The notes beneath the pieces were generated by a model, which saw nothing but the letters and a program-made list of their open reading frames with translations, was not told the origin of the DNA and did not search any database. Of a stretch of 64,000 nt of DNA, positions 43,499-52,712 are shown in pieces. How positions within the stretch are numbered: the stretch's first letter is position 1; the number at the start of each line of letters is the position of its first letter. Origin of the DNA: JAPORY01 sp965215385 (GTDB lineage: Bacteria; Pseudomonadota; Alphaproteobacteria; Rhodobacterales; Rhodobacteraceae); NCBI GenBank assembly GCA_965215385.1, contig OZ244059.1:2108001-2172000 (forward strand). Direction: 5' to 3'. A program made the translations under genes and the position numbers.

Positions 43499-45262
43499 TT
43501 ACAAGTCCATGTATTGATGTCGCTCGGCGTTTGCGCCCGGATGGGTTACGGCGCCTTTATGGGTCGCGCCGACCAAGCGAGCGTATTTCCACAGAGCCCC
43601 AGAGCCGTAATTGGTCTCACGCGGACCTGGCCACTTTGTCTTGCGAGTTGCAAGCTCGTGGCCGGTCAATTTCACGTTCAATTTGCCGTTGATTGCGTCA
43701 ATCGTAATCAAGTCCCCGTCTTTGAGAAGGGCAATGGGCCCGCCGCTGGCGGCTTCTGGCCCAATATGACCGACGCAGAAGCCACGCGTTGCCCCCGAAA
43801 AGCGGCCGTCAGTGATCAAAGCCACTTTTTTCCCCATACCTTGTCCCGACAACGCGGCAGTAGTCGCGAGCATTTCTCGCATTCCGGGCCCGCCGGCGGG
43901 TCCCTCATTGCGGATCACGATGACGTCGCCTTCGCGGTAATTGCGATTTTGCACCGCATCGAAAGCCTCTTGTTCGCATTCGAAAACGCGAGCGGGACCC
44001 GTAAATATTTGGTTTTCTGCCGCGATTCCCGCCACCTTAACAATCGCGCCGTCGGGTGCCAGATTGCCGCTTAAGCCAACAACGCCGCCGGTCGCTGTCA
44101 GCGGTTGCTCAATGGGATGAATGACTTTCCCGTCGGCTTGACGAGTAATCTTGTCCAATTCCTCACCAATAGTGCGCCCCGACGCGGTGATGCACTCTTC
44201 GTGCAATAGATTAGCATTGCGTAATTCTTTCATAACGACGGGTACGCCGCCCGCCTCAAACAAATCTTTCGCAACGAACTGGCCGCCGGGCTTGAGATCG
44301 ACAAAATATGGGGTGTCGCGAAAAATCTCGCAGACGTCGGCAAGAAAGAAGTCAATTCCCGCTTCGTGGGCAATCGCTGGTAAGTGCAGACCGGCGTTGG
44401 TCGAACCTCCGGTACAGGCAACCACCCTTGCCGCGTTCTCAAGGGATTTTCGGGTGACAATATCTCGAGCCCTAATATTTTTCTGCAGTAACTCCATCAC
44501 GGCGCGACCAGAAGCATCACAAAATTCATCACGCGATTCGTATGGTGCTGGGGCACCCGACGAGTTCATTAAGGCCAGCCCAATCGCCTCGGATACACAG
44601 GCCATGGTATTGGCAGTAAACTGGCCGCCACAGGCACCCGCCGAGGGACAAGCCACGCGCTCAAGGACGGCGAGTGCGGCATCTGACAGTTGCTGGCTCT
44701 GATGTCGTCCGACCGCCTCAAACATATCTTGGACGGTAAGATCCCGATTGAGAAATTCTGCGGGGATACCCTCATTGTCTGGCGCTCGTCCCGGCAGAAT
44801 TGAGCCACCGTAAACAAATACCGCGGGAACATTGAGGCGAACCATTGCCATCATCATTCCGGGCAAGGACTTATCACAACCAGCAAGGCCAACGATTGCA
44901 TCATAACAGTGACCACGCATAGTTAGTTCGACAGTATCGGCAATAGCTTCCCGCGACGCGAGAGATGAGCGCATCCCTTCGTGACCCATTGCGATACCGT
45001 CCGTCACGGTAATGGTGGTAAACTCGCGAGGAGTTCCGAAGGCTGCTTTGACGCCGATTTTGACCGCTTGCGCTTGTCGATTGAGCGCGATGTTACACGG
45101 TGCCGCTTCGTTCCAACAGGTCGCAACCCCGACTAAGGGCTGATGGATCTCTTCCTCCGTCATGCCCATGGCGTAATAGTAGGAACGATGCGGGGCTCGC
45201 TCCGGACCTTCGGTAACGTGACGGCTCGGAAGATTGGTTTTGTCGAAACGGTGATTTGACAC
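43499..45262 (-). CDS. ilvD: Dihydroxy-acid dehydratase
   Basis: IlvD makes the 2-keto acids of valine, isoleucine and leucine synthesis from 2,3-dihydroxy acids. The 587-residue enzyme has all iron-sulphur and active-site features: VGVATCWNEAAPCNIAL, IVGLAGCDKSLPGMMMAMVR, PSAGACGGQFTANTMACVSE and the C-terminal GRFSGATRGFCVGHIGPEA with the catalytic serine region. It is distinct from the aldonate-type relative at 26.2 kb. Ending 231 bp before the dnaN start, it is unlikely to be regulated with replication genes. Confidence 0.95.
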   Translation of the reverse strand: MSNHRFDKTNLPSRHVTEGPERAPHRSYYYAMGMTEEEIHQPLVGVATCWNEAAPCNIALNRQAQAVKIGVKAAFGTPREFTTITVTDGIAMGHEGMRSSLASREAIADTVELTMRGHCYDAIVGLAGCDKSLPGMMMAMVRLNVPAVFVYGGSILPGRAPDNEGIPAEFLNRDLTVQDMFEAVGRHQSQQLSDAALAVLERVACPSAGACGGQFTANTMACVSEAIGLALMNSSGAPAPYESRDEFCDASGRAVMELLQKNIRARDIVTRKSLENAARVVACTGGSTNAGLHLPAIAHEAGIDFFLADVCEIFRDTPYFVDLKPGGQFVAKDLFEAGGVPVVMKELRNANLLHEECITASGRTIGEELDKITRQADGKVIHPIEQPLTATGGVVGLSGNLAPDGAIVKVAGIAAENQIFTGPARVFECEQEAFDAVQNRNYREGDVIVIRNEGPAGGPGMREMLATTAALSGQGMGKKVALITDGRFSGATRGFCVGHIGPEAASGGPIALLKDGDLITIDAINGKLNVKLTGHELATRKTKWPGPRETNYGSGALWKYARLVGATHKGAVTHPGANAERHQYMDL

Positions 45263-45627
45263 GTCGGTATTTCCTCATTGCTTCATACTTGCGGATAGCA
45301 CTCAGGACTCCGTATTCATACCAGCCATAACCGAATTTGACAGCCCGACGCCAGCACGATGAAACCGAGAGTACCCGTAGGCTTGCTATATTTGCTTAGA
45401 GGGTTCTAAAGGTCAAGATTTTGTGCGTGACGGTCGTTGCTGACGATGCGTGAATCCTACGATTGCGCGGAATTGTTAGCGGTAGCGAGTTGATCGGAAA
45501 CGGCGATGTTTCCTGCGCGGCAGGTTGAACGGTTAAGTCACCAAACAATCGCAGGTTTGAGAGCAATTGCATTATAGGACGGATAGGCGTATTCAATTGC
45601 CGCAGAGCGGCAATCGAAAGCAAGGCG
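45263..45627. other. Divergent intergenic region between ilvD and accD
   Basis: Both promoters must be located in these 365 bp. I see no RNA gene, leader peptide with branched-chain codon runs or clear palindrome. Confidence 0.4.
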
Positions 45628-46587
45628 ATGAACTGGATTACGAATTTCGTTCGCCCCCGTATTGACTCGATTTTTTCGCGTCGCCACACCCCCAAAAATC
45701 TCTGGCAAACCTGCGATGCGTGTAACTCCATGCTGTTTCATCGCGAACTTGCCGATAATCTGAATGTATGCGTTAACTGCGGTTACCACATGACGATTTC
45801 GCCAAGAGAGCGGTTTAAGACTCTATTCGACGGCGGCGTCTTCAGCGAGATTGAGGTTCCAATACCGATCTCGGATCCGATCAATTTTCGTGATCATAAA
45901 CGATACCCAGATCGTATGCGATCAGCCCAAAAAGCCAGCGGTGAAGACGAAGCCATGCTAATTGCCGGCGGTGAGATTGGGCGAACTCCGATCATTGCAG
46001 CAGCGCAAGATTTCTCGTTCATGGGTGGCTCAATGGGCATGTATGTTGGTAATGCGATCATTGCTGCCGCCGAAGAGGCAGTCTGTCTTCATCGTCCCTT
46101 GATTTTGTTCTCGGCGGCCGGCGGAGCACGCATGCAAGAGGGAATATTGAGCTTGATGCAAATGCCGCGCACCACAGTCGCGATTCAGATGGTCAAGGAA
46201 GCTCGCTTGCCGTACATCGTGGTCTTGACCCATCCAACCTCGGGCGGCGTGACAGCCTCCTACGCCATGTTAGGGGACATTCACATTGCTGAGCCCAATG
46301 CACTTATTTGTTTTGCCGGTCCTCGCGTGATCGAACAGACGATTGGCGAAAAGCTACCCGCTGGTTTTCAAAGGGCAGAGTTCCTGCTTGAGCATGGGAT
46401 GCTTGACCGGGTGACGCCACGAACCGACTTGCGCGATGAACTCATTACGATTACGCGGATGCTCTTGGGATTATCGCCACCGGTAAAGGGGGACCTGCCG
46501 ATGCCCGAAGCAAAGGCAGTCCCGACCGCGGCAACGATTGTTTCGTCCGCGGAAGGCGATGAGAAGAAAGTCGATGCGCAAGCTTGA
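45628..46587 (+). CDS. accD: Acetyl-CoA carboxylase carboxyltransferase beta subunit
   Basis: AccD with AccA transfers CO2 from biotin to acetyl-CoA, the first step of fatty acid synthesis. The 319-residue protein has the N-terminal zinc ribbon C-x2-C-x15-C-x2-C (CDACNSMLFHRELADNLN followed by CVNCGYH) and a crotonase-fold carboxyltransferase domain with FMGGSMGMYVGNAI, FSAAGGARMQEGILSLMQM and TSGGVTASYAMLGDIHIAEP. The C-terminal tail after about 290 is variable and low in complexity. It is followed by folC, the common order in Alphaproteobacteria. Confidence 0.95.
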   Translation: MNWITNFVRPRIDSIFSRRHTPKNLWQTCDACNSMLFHRELADNLNVCVNCGYHMTISPRERFKTLFDGGVFSEIEVPIPISDPINFRDHKRYPDRMRSAQKASGEDEAMLIAGGEIGRTPIIAAAQDFSFMGGSMGMYVGNAIIAAAEEAVCLHRPLILFSAAGGARMQEGILSLMQMPRTTVAIQMVKEARLPYIVVLTHPTSGGVTASYAMLGDIHIAEPNALICFAGPRVIEQTIGEKLPAGFQRAEFLLEHGMLDRVTPRTDLRDELITITRMLLGLSPPVKGDLPMPEAKAVPTAATIVSSAEGDEKKVDAQA

Positions 46588-46838
46588 ATCCCGAACCGGT
46601 TTGGGGCGGCGTATTTTGGCGGAACGTGTACGCAATCCAAGGTATAGGTGATGCACGGGAATACGTGTTTTTCACTCCGAAAATACCTGCTTCTCCCTTG
46701 ATTTTTCTAACGACAGGCGTACGGGTCTGAGCGTGACCGCGGCGACGCAAGATCATTGATCTTCGATGGCGGCAGCATTCGCAATGTTTGGCTTGATTGC
46801 AACCGAATGAACCCTCAAATGATGAGAATACTTGCTTC

Positions 46839-48128
46839 GTGAACACCGACCCTTCCGACCGCATTCTTCAGCGTATGATGACCTTGCACCCAAAGGTCAT
46901 TGATCTGACGCTTGATCGCGTACTTGCCTTACTAGAACGGCTCGGAAACCCACAAGATAAGTTGCCGCCGGTTATTCATATTGCTGGGACTAACGGCAAG
47001 GGTTCAACGCTAGCGATGATTCGTGCCGGGCTAGAGAGTTTGGGCAAGCGATGCCATGTTTATACCTCACCGCACTTGGTCAAGTTTCACGAGCGCATAA
47101 CGATTGCCGGCGAGGTGATTTCTGAGCGTGAGTTGGCGGAATTATTGGATGAGTGCGAAAGACTGAATGCGGGTGCCCCGATCACCTATTTTGAAATCAC
47201 AACTTGCGCTGCCTTTTTGGCATTTGCGAGGCATCAGGCTGATTATTGTTTATTGGAGGTTGGTCTGGGCGGTCGGCTTGACGCCACCAATGTCATTGCA
47301 TCACCCACGATGACGGTGATCACGCCAATTTCTCGAGACCACGAGCAGTACTTGGGCAATACCATAGCGGCAATAGCCGGTGAGAAGGGCGGCATTCTCA
47401 AAAGGAGGGTTCCTTGTGTCGTTACCGAGCAAGTTGCAGAGACCTCACAGATTTTGGGGACGCTTGCGCTTGAGCGGAATGCGCCACTGCTAGCACAAGG
47501 GGAGTATTGGACAATTGAAAGCCTCGAGAATAAGGTGAGCTACCGTGATCAGTTAGGGCAATTATTGTTACCCTTGCCGCGACTTATTGGCGCCCATCAG
47601 GTCGTTAACGCGGGCGCGGCCGTCACCGTTCTGCGACAGCTTGGTGCTGATGATGTCGCGTGCGAACGGGCACTGCGGGAGCCACAGTGGCCAGCGAGAA
47701 TGCAGGCATTGGAGAAGTACTTTCCGACGACAGTTCCCGTTGGTGGGGAGGTTTGGTTGGATGGTGGGCACAACGAAGCCGCTGGGGCGGCACTGGCGGC
47801 GTTACTTGCCGATATGCCATCGCGCAAAACCCATCTCATCTGCGGCATGCTGAATTCGAAGAGCGTTACCGGGTTTCTTGCGCCTTTGGCAGGCTATATT
47901 TCTGGAGCGACGGGTATCACTATTCCGCGGCAAGAAAATGCATTTTGCGGGGAGTTCATTGCTAGTTGTGCGGCCGACCTCGGGATTGGTGCCGATGTGA
48001 GCGACAATTTTCGCGACGCGCTCGGGCGTATTTTTTCTCGTGATCCGCGAGCGCGGGTGCTGATTTGCGGTTCTTTGTATTTGGCGGGAGAGGTTTTGCG
48101 TGAGATCAAGAAAAATGACCTCACCTGA
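46839..48128 (+). CDS. folC: Folylpolyglutamate synthase/dihydrofolate synthase
   Basis: The GTG at 46839 (MNTDPSDRILQRMMTLHPKV) gives 429 residues, the normal length, and replaces a longer TTG frame. FolC adds glutamate to folates and makes dihydrofolate. Motifs: the P-loop IHIAGTNGKGSTLAMIRAGL, the SPHLVKFHERI region, LLEVGLGGRLDATNVI, the ISRDHEQYLG loop with the Mg histidine, and LDGGHNEAAGAALAA (the second-domain signature DGAHN with G for A). It is 251 bp downstream of accD. Confidence 0.93.
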   Translation: MNTDPSDRILQRMMTLHPKVIDLTLDRVLALLERLGNPQDKLPPVIHIAGTNGKGSTLAMIRAGLESLGKRCHVYTSPHLVKFHERITIAGEVISERELAELLDECERLNAGAPITYFEITTCAAFLAFARHQADYCLLEVGLGGRLDATNVIASPTMTVITPISRDHEQYLGNTIAAIAGEKGGILKRRVPCVVTEQVAETSQILGTLALERNAPLLAQGEYWTIESLENKVSYRDQLGQLLLPLPRLIGAHQVVNAGAAVTVLRQLGADDVACERALREPQWPARMQALEKYFPTTVPVGGEVWLDGGHNEAAGAALAALLADMPSRKTHLICGMLNSKSVTGFLAPLAGYISGATGITIPRQENAFCGEFIASCAADLGIGADVSDNFRDALGRIFSRDPRARVLICGSLYLAGEVLREIKKNDLT

Positions 48129-48591
48129 CTAGTCAGGGACTAACCGTTGAGGAAGGTTTCAGACGATTTGCTCGAATGGTCGGACTATCCCTGACCGCAG
48201 CAAACATCCATCGCGTTGGCTTAGTCCCCTGTGGTGCTTCGAAGACAGTGTCTAGAGCTGCATAGTCGCAAAAGCTTCCCAATATTTGACCCCATTTTCC
48301 GCAAATGTGACCGGCGCGTCTTGACACTCTGGCGCGGGGCAAACTCAATTCCAGACCGCAATATTTCGTAAGAGTTTGTGAGTCTCATCTCAGAAAATTC
48401 AGAATTTTGTCTCGATCGCGGTGAATTTTTTTCGATTTCTAAACGAAGATTTTACAATTTAGCGAAGAACCGAGGTTTTCGCACGGACACCATTTAGCAC
48501 CGGTTATTTTTTACCGTGTTACAATGCACAATTTTTCTTCATATGTGTGAAATTAGTCGTATCGGAGTGACCAATAGAGCAAGTCATAATT
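48129..48591. other. Gene-free stretch after folC
   Basis: No supported gene. The part from about 48,360 is AT-rich with T and A runs (for example around 48,425-48,470), and could be a promoter region for the small membrane protein that starts at 48592. Confidence 0.45.
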
Positions 48592-48786
48592 ATGGCGTGG
48601 GTAGAAGCCTTTAAACTGGTGGGGGCGTTTGCCGTGTTGCTTGTTTCAGTTGCTGCTCTGTTTCATGGAATGATGCGTACAAGTTTGGCTAAGATTGAAC
48701 ACGAACTCAGCGCAATTAAAGACAATGTTCATGCGCTTGGTGTGCGTATAGCACGTCTTGAAGAGCGGATTCCAAGCAAACATTAG
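48592..48786 (+). CDS. Small membrane protein with coiled-coil tail
   Basis: This 64-residue frame begins MAWVEAFKLVGAFAVLLVSV, one transmembrane helix (about residues 6-28), followed by an amphipathic heptad-like region (SLAKIEHELSAIKDNVHALG, then VRIARLEERI) likely to form a coiled coil. Such short single-pass proteins are common at the start of phage lysis cassettes and also in chromosomes; I do not recognise a family. The upstream region is AT-rich. Codon use and hydrophobic pattern make it more plausible than the other short frames around it. Confidence 0.5.
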   Translation: MAWVEAFKLVGAFAVLLVSVAALFHGMMRTSLAKIEHELSAIKDNVHALGVRIARLEERIPSKH

Positions 48787-49448
48787 TTTGATGGTGCTGC
48801 CAAAAGTCTTGGGGTGCCTTTCGGGCGTCGCAGGGGGTAGGCTGTCTAACTTTAACTGGCTGCAAACAACAGCCAAATTACCACTATTGGGCCAAAAAAC
48901 GAGATATATCTCACAATGTTTCCCAACGTTTTCTTGCCCTGGAATTGAAGATATTCACCAGCTACCATTTCCCCACCGAACGAGAATAAGGCAAGTGCGG
49001 CGGCAATCGGGACGACTCCGGTAGCGAAAAGGCACGCTGAGGTGATTCGCGCCGTTGCAGCGTCCAGTAGACGGTCGGGCGTGATACCGAGAAGATTTGG
49101 GCGAGATCGCTGATCGTGTCGTCCCCTGTGTCATGTATCTGCCAAGGTGCTTTCCTTTGTATCGTACGATACAAACAGCAAATTCATCCAATGGGATGAA
49201 GTGTGACCTATGGCAGAGTTGTATAAAAATCTCTTTCAACCGACATCTTCCGGTTTGCCTTTAAGAGTGCATGACCTCGTTCTTATGTACTCCCAGGGAC
49301 GAAACAGGAATGTACTCCTTTAAAGCCGTCCGTTCAATTTTGAATTGCAACACGTCGATGTGGTGGTTTAGGATTTTTGGTTTACAGATATTGTATTGAG
49401 GTCAGGAGTTGGTATGAATCTCTGAATAGGTATATTAAGGAGATTCCG
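48787..49448. other. Decayed mobile stretch before the IS30 transposase
   Basis: No intact gene. It contains a resolvase helix-turn-helix remnant (separate entry, about 49039-49138) and, at about 49328-49352, the sequence TTCAATTTTGAATTGCAACA, which resembles the TGTTGCAATT end of IS30-like elements in reverse orientation and may be the end of another, lost element. Confidence 0.4.
49039..49138 (-). pseudogene. Serine recombinase helix-turn-helix remnant
   Basis: The minus strand reads IHDTGDDTISDLAQIFSVSR followed by PTVYWTLQR, the C-terminal DNA-binding helix-turn-helix of resolvase/invertase proteins, in which T-I-S-D-L-A-x-x-F-x-V-S-R-x-T-V-Y-R-x-L is the normal pattern. The catalytic part is missing. 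It is a second resolvase scrap in the window, unrelated in sequence to the one at 65-175. Confidence 0.55.
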
Positions 49449-50405
49449 ATGCCAAACGGCTACCACCACCTGACCTACACGGATCGATGCCAAATATACG
49501 CCTTAAAGGCAAGCGGGTATTCGCAGCGTGCCATCGCCCGCGAAATGAACCGCAGTCCGGCGACGATTTCACGGGAACTTCGTCGTAATAGCGGTGAACG
49601 GGGGTACCGTCACAAGCAAGCCGAACACAAGGCGCGAGAGCGTCGTCGTGCGGCGTCGTCGCGGCCGTGGAAGCTGACAGCGGAGCTTTGGTCCTTGATT
49701 GAAGGACTCTTGGGTTTGGCCTGGAGTCCGGAACAGATTGCTGGTCGTCTGCGTCGCGACGGGGTGGTTTCGGTGAGCGCCGAATGGATCTATCAGTATA
49801 TTCGGGCGGATCGGCAGCGCGGCGGGGTGTTATGGCGATCGTTACGCCGTCGGGGTAAGAAGCCAAATGTGACGGCGGGCCGGGACCGCGGGCGCGGCTG
49901 CATTCCGAACCGAGTGGACATCTCCGAGCGTCCGGCGTGCGTTGCGGCCAAGTCGCGTGTTGGCGACTGGGAGGTGGATACCGTGATTGGCAAAGGGCAC
50001 CAAGGAGCACTGGTAACGCTGGTGGATCGGATGTCGAAACTCGTGTTAATCCAGAAGGTTAGTCGCAAAACGGCGGTGGCGGTGGGTGAGGCCATTAGTG
50101 CCCGACTGGCACCCTATCCGGTGCACACCATTACCGCCGATAACGGCAAGGAATTTGCGCGTCATGAAACGATGGCTCGAACCTTATCGGCGTCGTTCTT
50201 CTTTGCGCGTCCCTATGCGTCTTGGGAACGCGGTTTGAACGAACATACGAATGGCTTGATCCGCGGGTATTTTCCGAAGGGTACCGATTTCCACGCGGTG
50301 ACGGCGGCGGAGGTGCAGCGCGTGCAGGATGCTTTAAATACGCGGCCACGCAAGGTCTTGGGGTATCGCACCCCGCAGGAGGTGATGGCCGCGGCCAGGG
50401 CCTAA
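49449..50405 (+). CDS. IS30-family transposase
   Basis: The ATG at 49449 (MPNGYHHLTYTDRCQIYALK, with AAGGAG seven bases upstream) gives 318 residues, full length for the family. An N-terminal helix-turn-helix reads GYSQRAIAREMNRSPATISR followed by ELRRNSG. The DDE catalytic core has D in GDWEVDTVIGKGHQGALVTL, D in HTITADNGKEFARHE and E in NEHTNGLIRGYFPKGTDF, all intact. It looks functional. I could not find a confident pair of terminal inverted repeats, so the ends of the element are not placed. Confidence 0.92.
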   Translation: MPNGYHHLTYTDRCQIYALKASGYSQRAIAREMNRSPATISRELRRNSGERGYRHKQAEHKARERRRAASSRPWKLTAELWSLIEGLLGLAWSPEQIAGRLRRDGVVSVSAEWIYQYIRADRQRGGVLWRSLRRRGKKPNVTAGRDRGRGCIPNRVDISERPACVAAKSRVGDWEVDTVIGKGHQGALVTLVDRMSKLVLIQKVSRKTAVAVGEAISARLAPYPVHTITADNGKEFARHETMARTLSASFFFARPYASWERGLNEHTNGLIRGYFPKGTDFHAVTAAEVQRVQDALNTRPRKVLGYRTPQEVMAAARA

Positions 50406-50417
50406 ACGCTCATACTC

Positions 50418-50457
50418 GTCGCCAAATGGCGACCGCTTAATGATCGACACGATCATT
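50418..50457. terminator. Two tandem hairpins after the IS30 transposase
   Basis: Directly after the transposase stop are two perfect small hairpins: GTCGCC-AAAT-GGCGAC (50418-50433) and AATGATCG-ACA-CGATCATT (50439-50457). They could end the transposase transcript, or lie in the end region of the element. An A-run rather than T-run follows on the plus strand, so Rho-independent function is doubtful. Confidence 0.4.
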
Positions 50458-51166
50458 GACGACTTGGAAAAAAAATCGTCTCTCTCGATTCTAATCCGTC
50501 ATGGGTTTGCCGTCAGAACACGGGGCAAAATTGGGTAATCCCGGTTCCTGATGGCCGGAAAGAATGGACGCGGGCACCGGAGGAGTGTCGAAAGGGTATG
50601 GGTCCGCCGGCCATCACGAACCCGCCCAGACCTATTCCCGGTTCCAGTGGGCATCGGGGTATCTTCCGCGGCTTCGTATCGTAATCGCCGAAGCGCACCG
50701 GTCGGCACCCGACAGATCCAGAAGGAAAGGGGGCTGCCGCCCCCTTAAACCCCCGCATTATCGAATGTGTTCAATCGCGTAACGACGAGCTGTCGACATG
50801 ATCAGCCGAGGTGCCGGTGCAAAGATCGGATTTCACTGTACTTGCGCTTGACCGGAGACTGATCTAAAGTCCCGGCTAGAGATTACGACCGCTGTTGATC
50901 ACTGACAACACAGCGAACCATTCCTGATAACCCCGGCGTCAATCCCCCGGCTGAGATAAATACTGAAGTTTAGTAAAAAAAGCCGGGTATTGCACTTCAT
51001 TGTTGAAAGCGGGAGCAAAAAAAGGTGGCTAGTTTGCAATGACAAAAGGCCGATCAAAGGCGATCCATTTGACAGGCTCTAAATATATTTGTTTACTGTT
51101 AAACGTCGCTGGGCTGGCACTCGCCTCACGTCGCTAAGGAGCGTAGGGGCCTGAAAGGGGACACGT

Positions 51167-51202
51167 TCAGCCTCCGGCGGAGGGCACTCCGCCGGAGGCT
51201 GA
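51167..51202. repeat. Perfect 16-bp stem hairpin, GC-rich
   Basis: The arms TCAGCCTCCGGCGGAG and CTCCGCCGGAGGCTGA are exact complements around a GGCA loop. No T-run follows on either side, so it is unlikely to be a simple intrinsic terminator. Confidence 0.8.
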
Positions 51203-51477
51203 TGCTAGACTCTTCCCCAAGAGACGCCGACTGCTGTTGACCTCTGACGATACGGCAAACCGTCCTCTACCATCCAGCTTCTCCTCACCCCCTCAGCAAG
51301 ACACTGGGTCCATGGAGAAACTGGAAGGTGCACTTCCTGGTCGAAACGGTGTCAGGAAAATCGGGCTTTTCGACCAACAATATTGTCACATCGTGACCCG
51401 CGTTGGGAATTCAGGCTAGCATAATGCAAGAGGAGTGGCATCCGAGGTCATCGGTCTGAAGATGATAGCAAAGTTCA

Positions 51478-51545
51478 ATCTAAGCTACTAGAAGTTAGCA
51501 TGCCGAAGGCCGGATACTATTGTCACCTCGTTTGTCGAGGCGCAC
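51478..51545 (-). pseudogene. Decayed C-terminal tail resembling a formylglycine-enzyme/DGR target (copy 1)
   Basis: The minus strand reads VRLDKRGDNSIRPSAC in one frame, similar to the R-x-x-x-x-x-x-N-R-x-x-N-I-G-F-R ending of SUMF1-type proteins. The 64-bp block 51482-51545 aligns with 54191-54253. No reading frame for the rest of the protein survives. Confidence 0.35.
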
Positions 51546-51934
51546 CCTCGGGTTTGACGCACGGTTCGTCCGCCGGTCAAAGTCTTGGTTGATCGTTCTC
51601 CAGTCCCGATGTTATCATGGCAACCACCGGAACCATTCTGGATCGGCCAGAAGTCCGTCGATAGAACTTCTGGACAGCCGTTGTCGCCGAGGATGTGCTC
51701 GTTCTGAGACCAGTCGCTAAGTGCGAGACCCGCATTGTGGGTCTCGGCATCGCACCAGAGTGCCTGCAATGCGGCAGCGAGCACCTCGGCATTGACCCGA
51801 GACGTCTGAGGTTACAGATGGGCAGAAGGGCAACGTCTCAATCGAGATAGTGCCGGGCAGCGTAGGAGAGTGGGATGCGGATCAACGGTTTTTCGTATAA
51901 CAGTATCCCCGTTGTTGACAAACGCTAAATCGGT

Positions 51935-51994
51935 CGAAGATTTGCGGGTTTGGTGCAAATTTTGTGGTTTTTTGTCCCAAATCGCAAATCTTCG
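51935..51994. repeat. 12-bp perfect inverted repeat
   Basis: CGAAGATTTGCG (51935-51946) is exactly complementary to CGCAAATCTTCG (51983-51994), 36 bp apart, in an AT-rich, gene-free region. Confidence 0.7.
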
Positions 51995-52178
51995 CCAGCA
52001 AGACGCACGAACAAAGTAAGTTTTTTTGCAAGATTTTCCAGAGAGTTCGGGGTTTTTTGGCAGACACTAACTTGGAAGCATCTGATCAATCTTCCTCGTC
52101 ATATTAACACTCAAATAATAAAAAACCCAGAATCCTGTATGGCGTCATGCTCTTGTACCGATCGACATTGATGGTTAC

Positions 52179-52712
52179 TCAGCACTTGCTGAAGCCTGGA
52201 AGGGGAGTGCAGGTACTCGGATCGCGGTTCGTGAGGAAGCATTGCCGCCAAAACGGCTTGGAAATGCCATGTCCGTCAGCAGGACTGTAAATCACCACTG
52301 CATAATAGTGTCGCGGCTGGAGACCGGTGAAGCGAATATTCCAGTTGGTGAGTCTATCGTCATCGCTTGAAAGATTACCCAGTTGCTGTTCACTGATAGG
52401 TACTGACTGCAATCGGGAATCATTCGGTTGCAAGGCTACGTTTACTGGTCCGGAGAAACCATCCTCCCTGAAGTCAATTACCGCAAGTTTCGCAGAATTA
52501 TGGTTCGAAGACAAACTGGTAAGACATGCAGTGTGCAAATCATACACTGATGTTGCACCGCACCGCTTGGGCTTGAAAGTTCCATTCAGCGTAGTCACTT
52601 CGGGCAGCCACGATTTGCATGCATTTGGTCCAGTTATTCCCGCTTCAGCAGGAATAACAATTCCAGTTGCGAGTGCCAACATAGTGAATGCCGTAATAAA
52701 GATATGTTTCAT
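52179..52712 (-). CDS. Secreted protein of unknown function
   Basis: The start has a good ribosome binding site (TTGGAGAAATATCA before ATG). The 177-residue product has a signal peptide MKHIFITAFTMLALATGIVI with cleavage near PAEA-GITG. The mature part has eight cysteines, probably four disulphides (in NACKSW, KRCGAT, HTACLTS, RQCFLT, SSTC-type positions and the final KC), and short β-rich segments such as KLAVIDFREDGFSGPVNVAL and HYYAVVIYSPADG. I do not recognise the family. A REP-like palindrome lies within the signal-peptide codons (52634-52657). The gene stands alone in a decayed zone. Confidence 0.6.
   Translation of the reverse strand: MKHIFITAFTMLALATGIVIPAEAGITGPNACKSWLPEVTTLNGTFKPKRCGATSVYDLHTACLTSLSSNHNSAKLAVIDFREDGFSGPVNVALQPNDSRLQSVPISEQQLGNLSSDDDRLTNWNIRFTGLQPRHYYAVVIYSPADGHGISKPFWRQCFLTNRDPSTCTPLPGFSKC
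52634..52657. repeat. REP-like palindrome inside the signal-peptide codons
   Basis: TTATTCCCGC-TTCA-GCAGGAATAA forms a 10-bp stem with one mismatch. It matches the widespread ATTCCCGC...GCGGGAAT interspersed repeat of proteobacteria, whose translation often gives V-I-P-A-E-A-G-I, exactly as seen here in the protein. Confidence 0.65.

Larger units (their letters stand above)
50406..52178. other. Gene-poor repeat-rich stretch
   Basis: No intact gene. Contents: the two hairpins after the transposase; a short GGGGGC-TGCC-GCCCCC hairpin-like block near 50726-50745; a pair of diverged 45-50-bp direct repeats (about 50875-50925 and 51218-51266); a 16-bp perfect hairpin at 51167-51202; a decayed protein tail at 51478-51545; and a 12-bp inverted repeat at 51935-51994. 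The stretch looks like superimposed remains of mobile elements. Confidence 0.5.

Noticed and set aside
46797..46838. Upstream TTG start for folC
   Set aside because: The GTG at 46839 gives the normal family length, and the extra 14 residues are not family-like.
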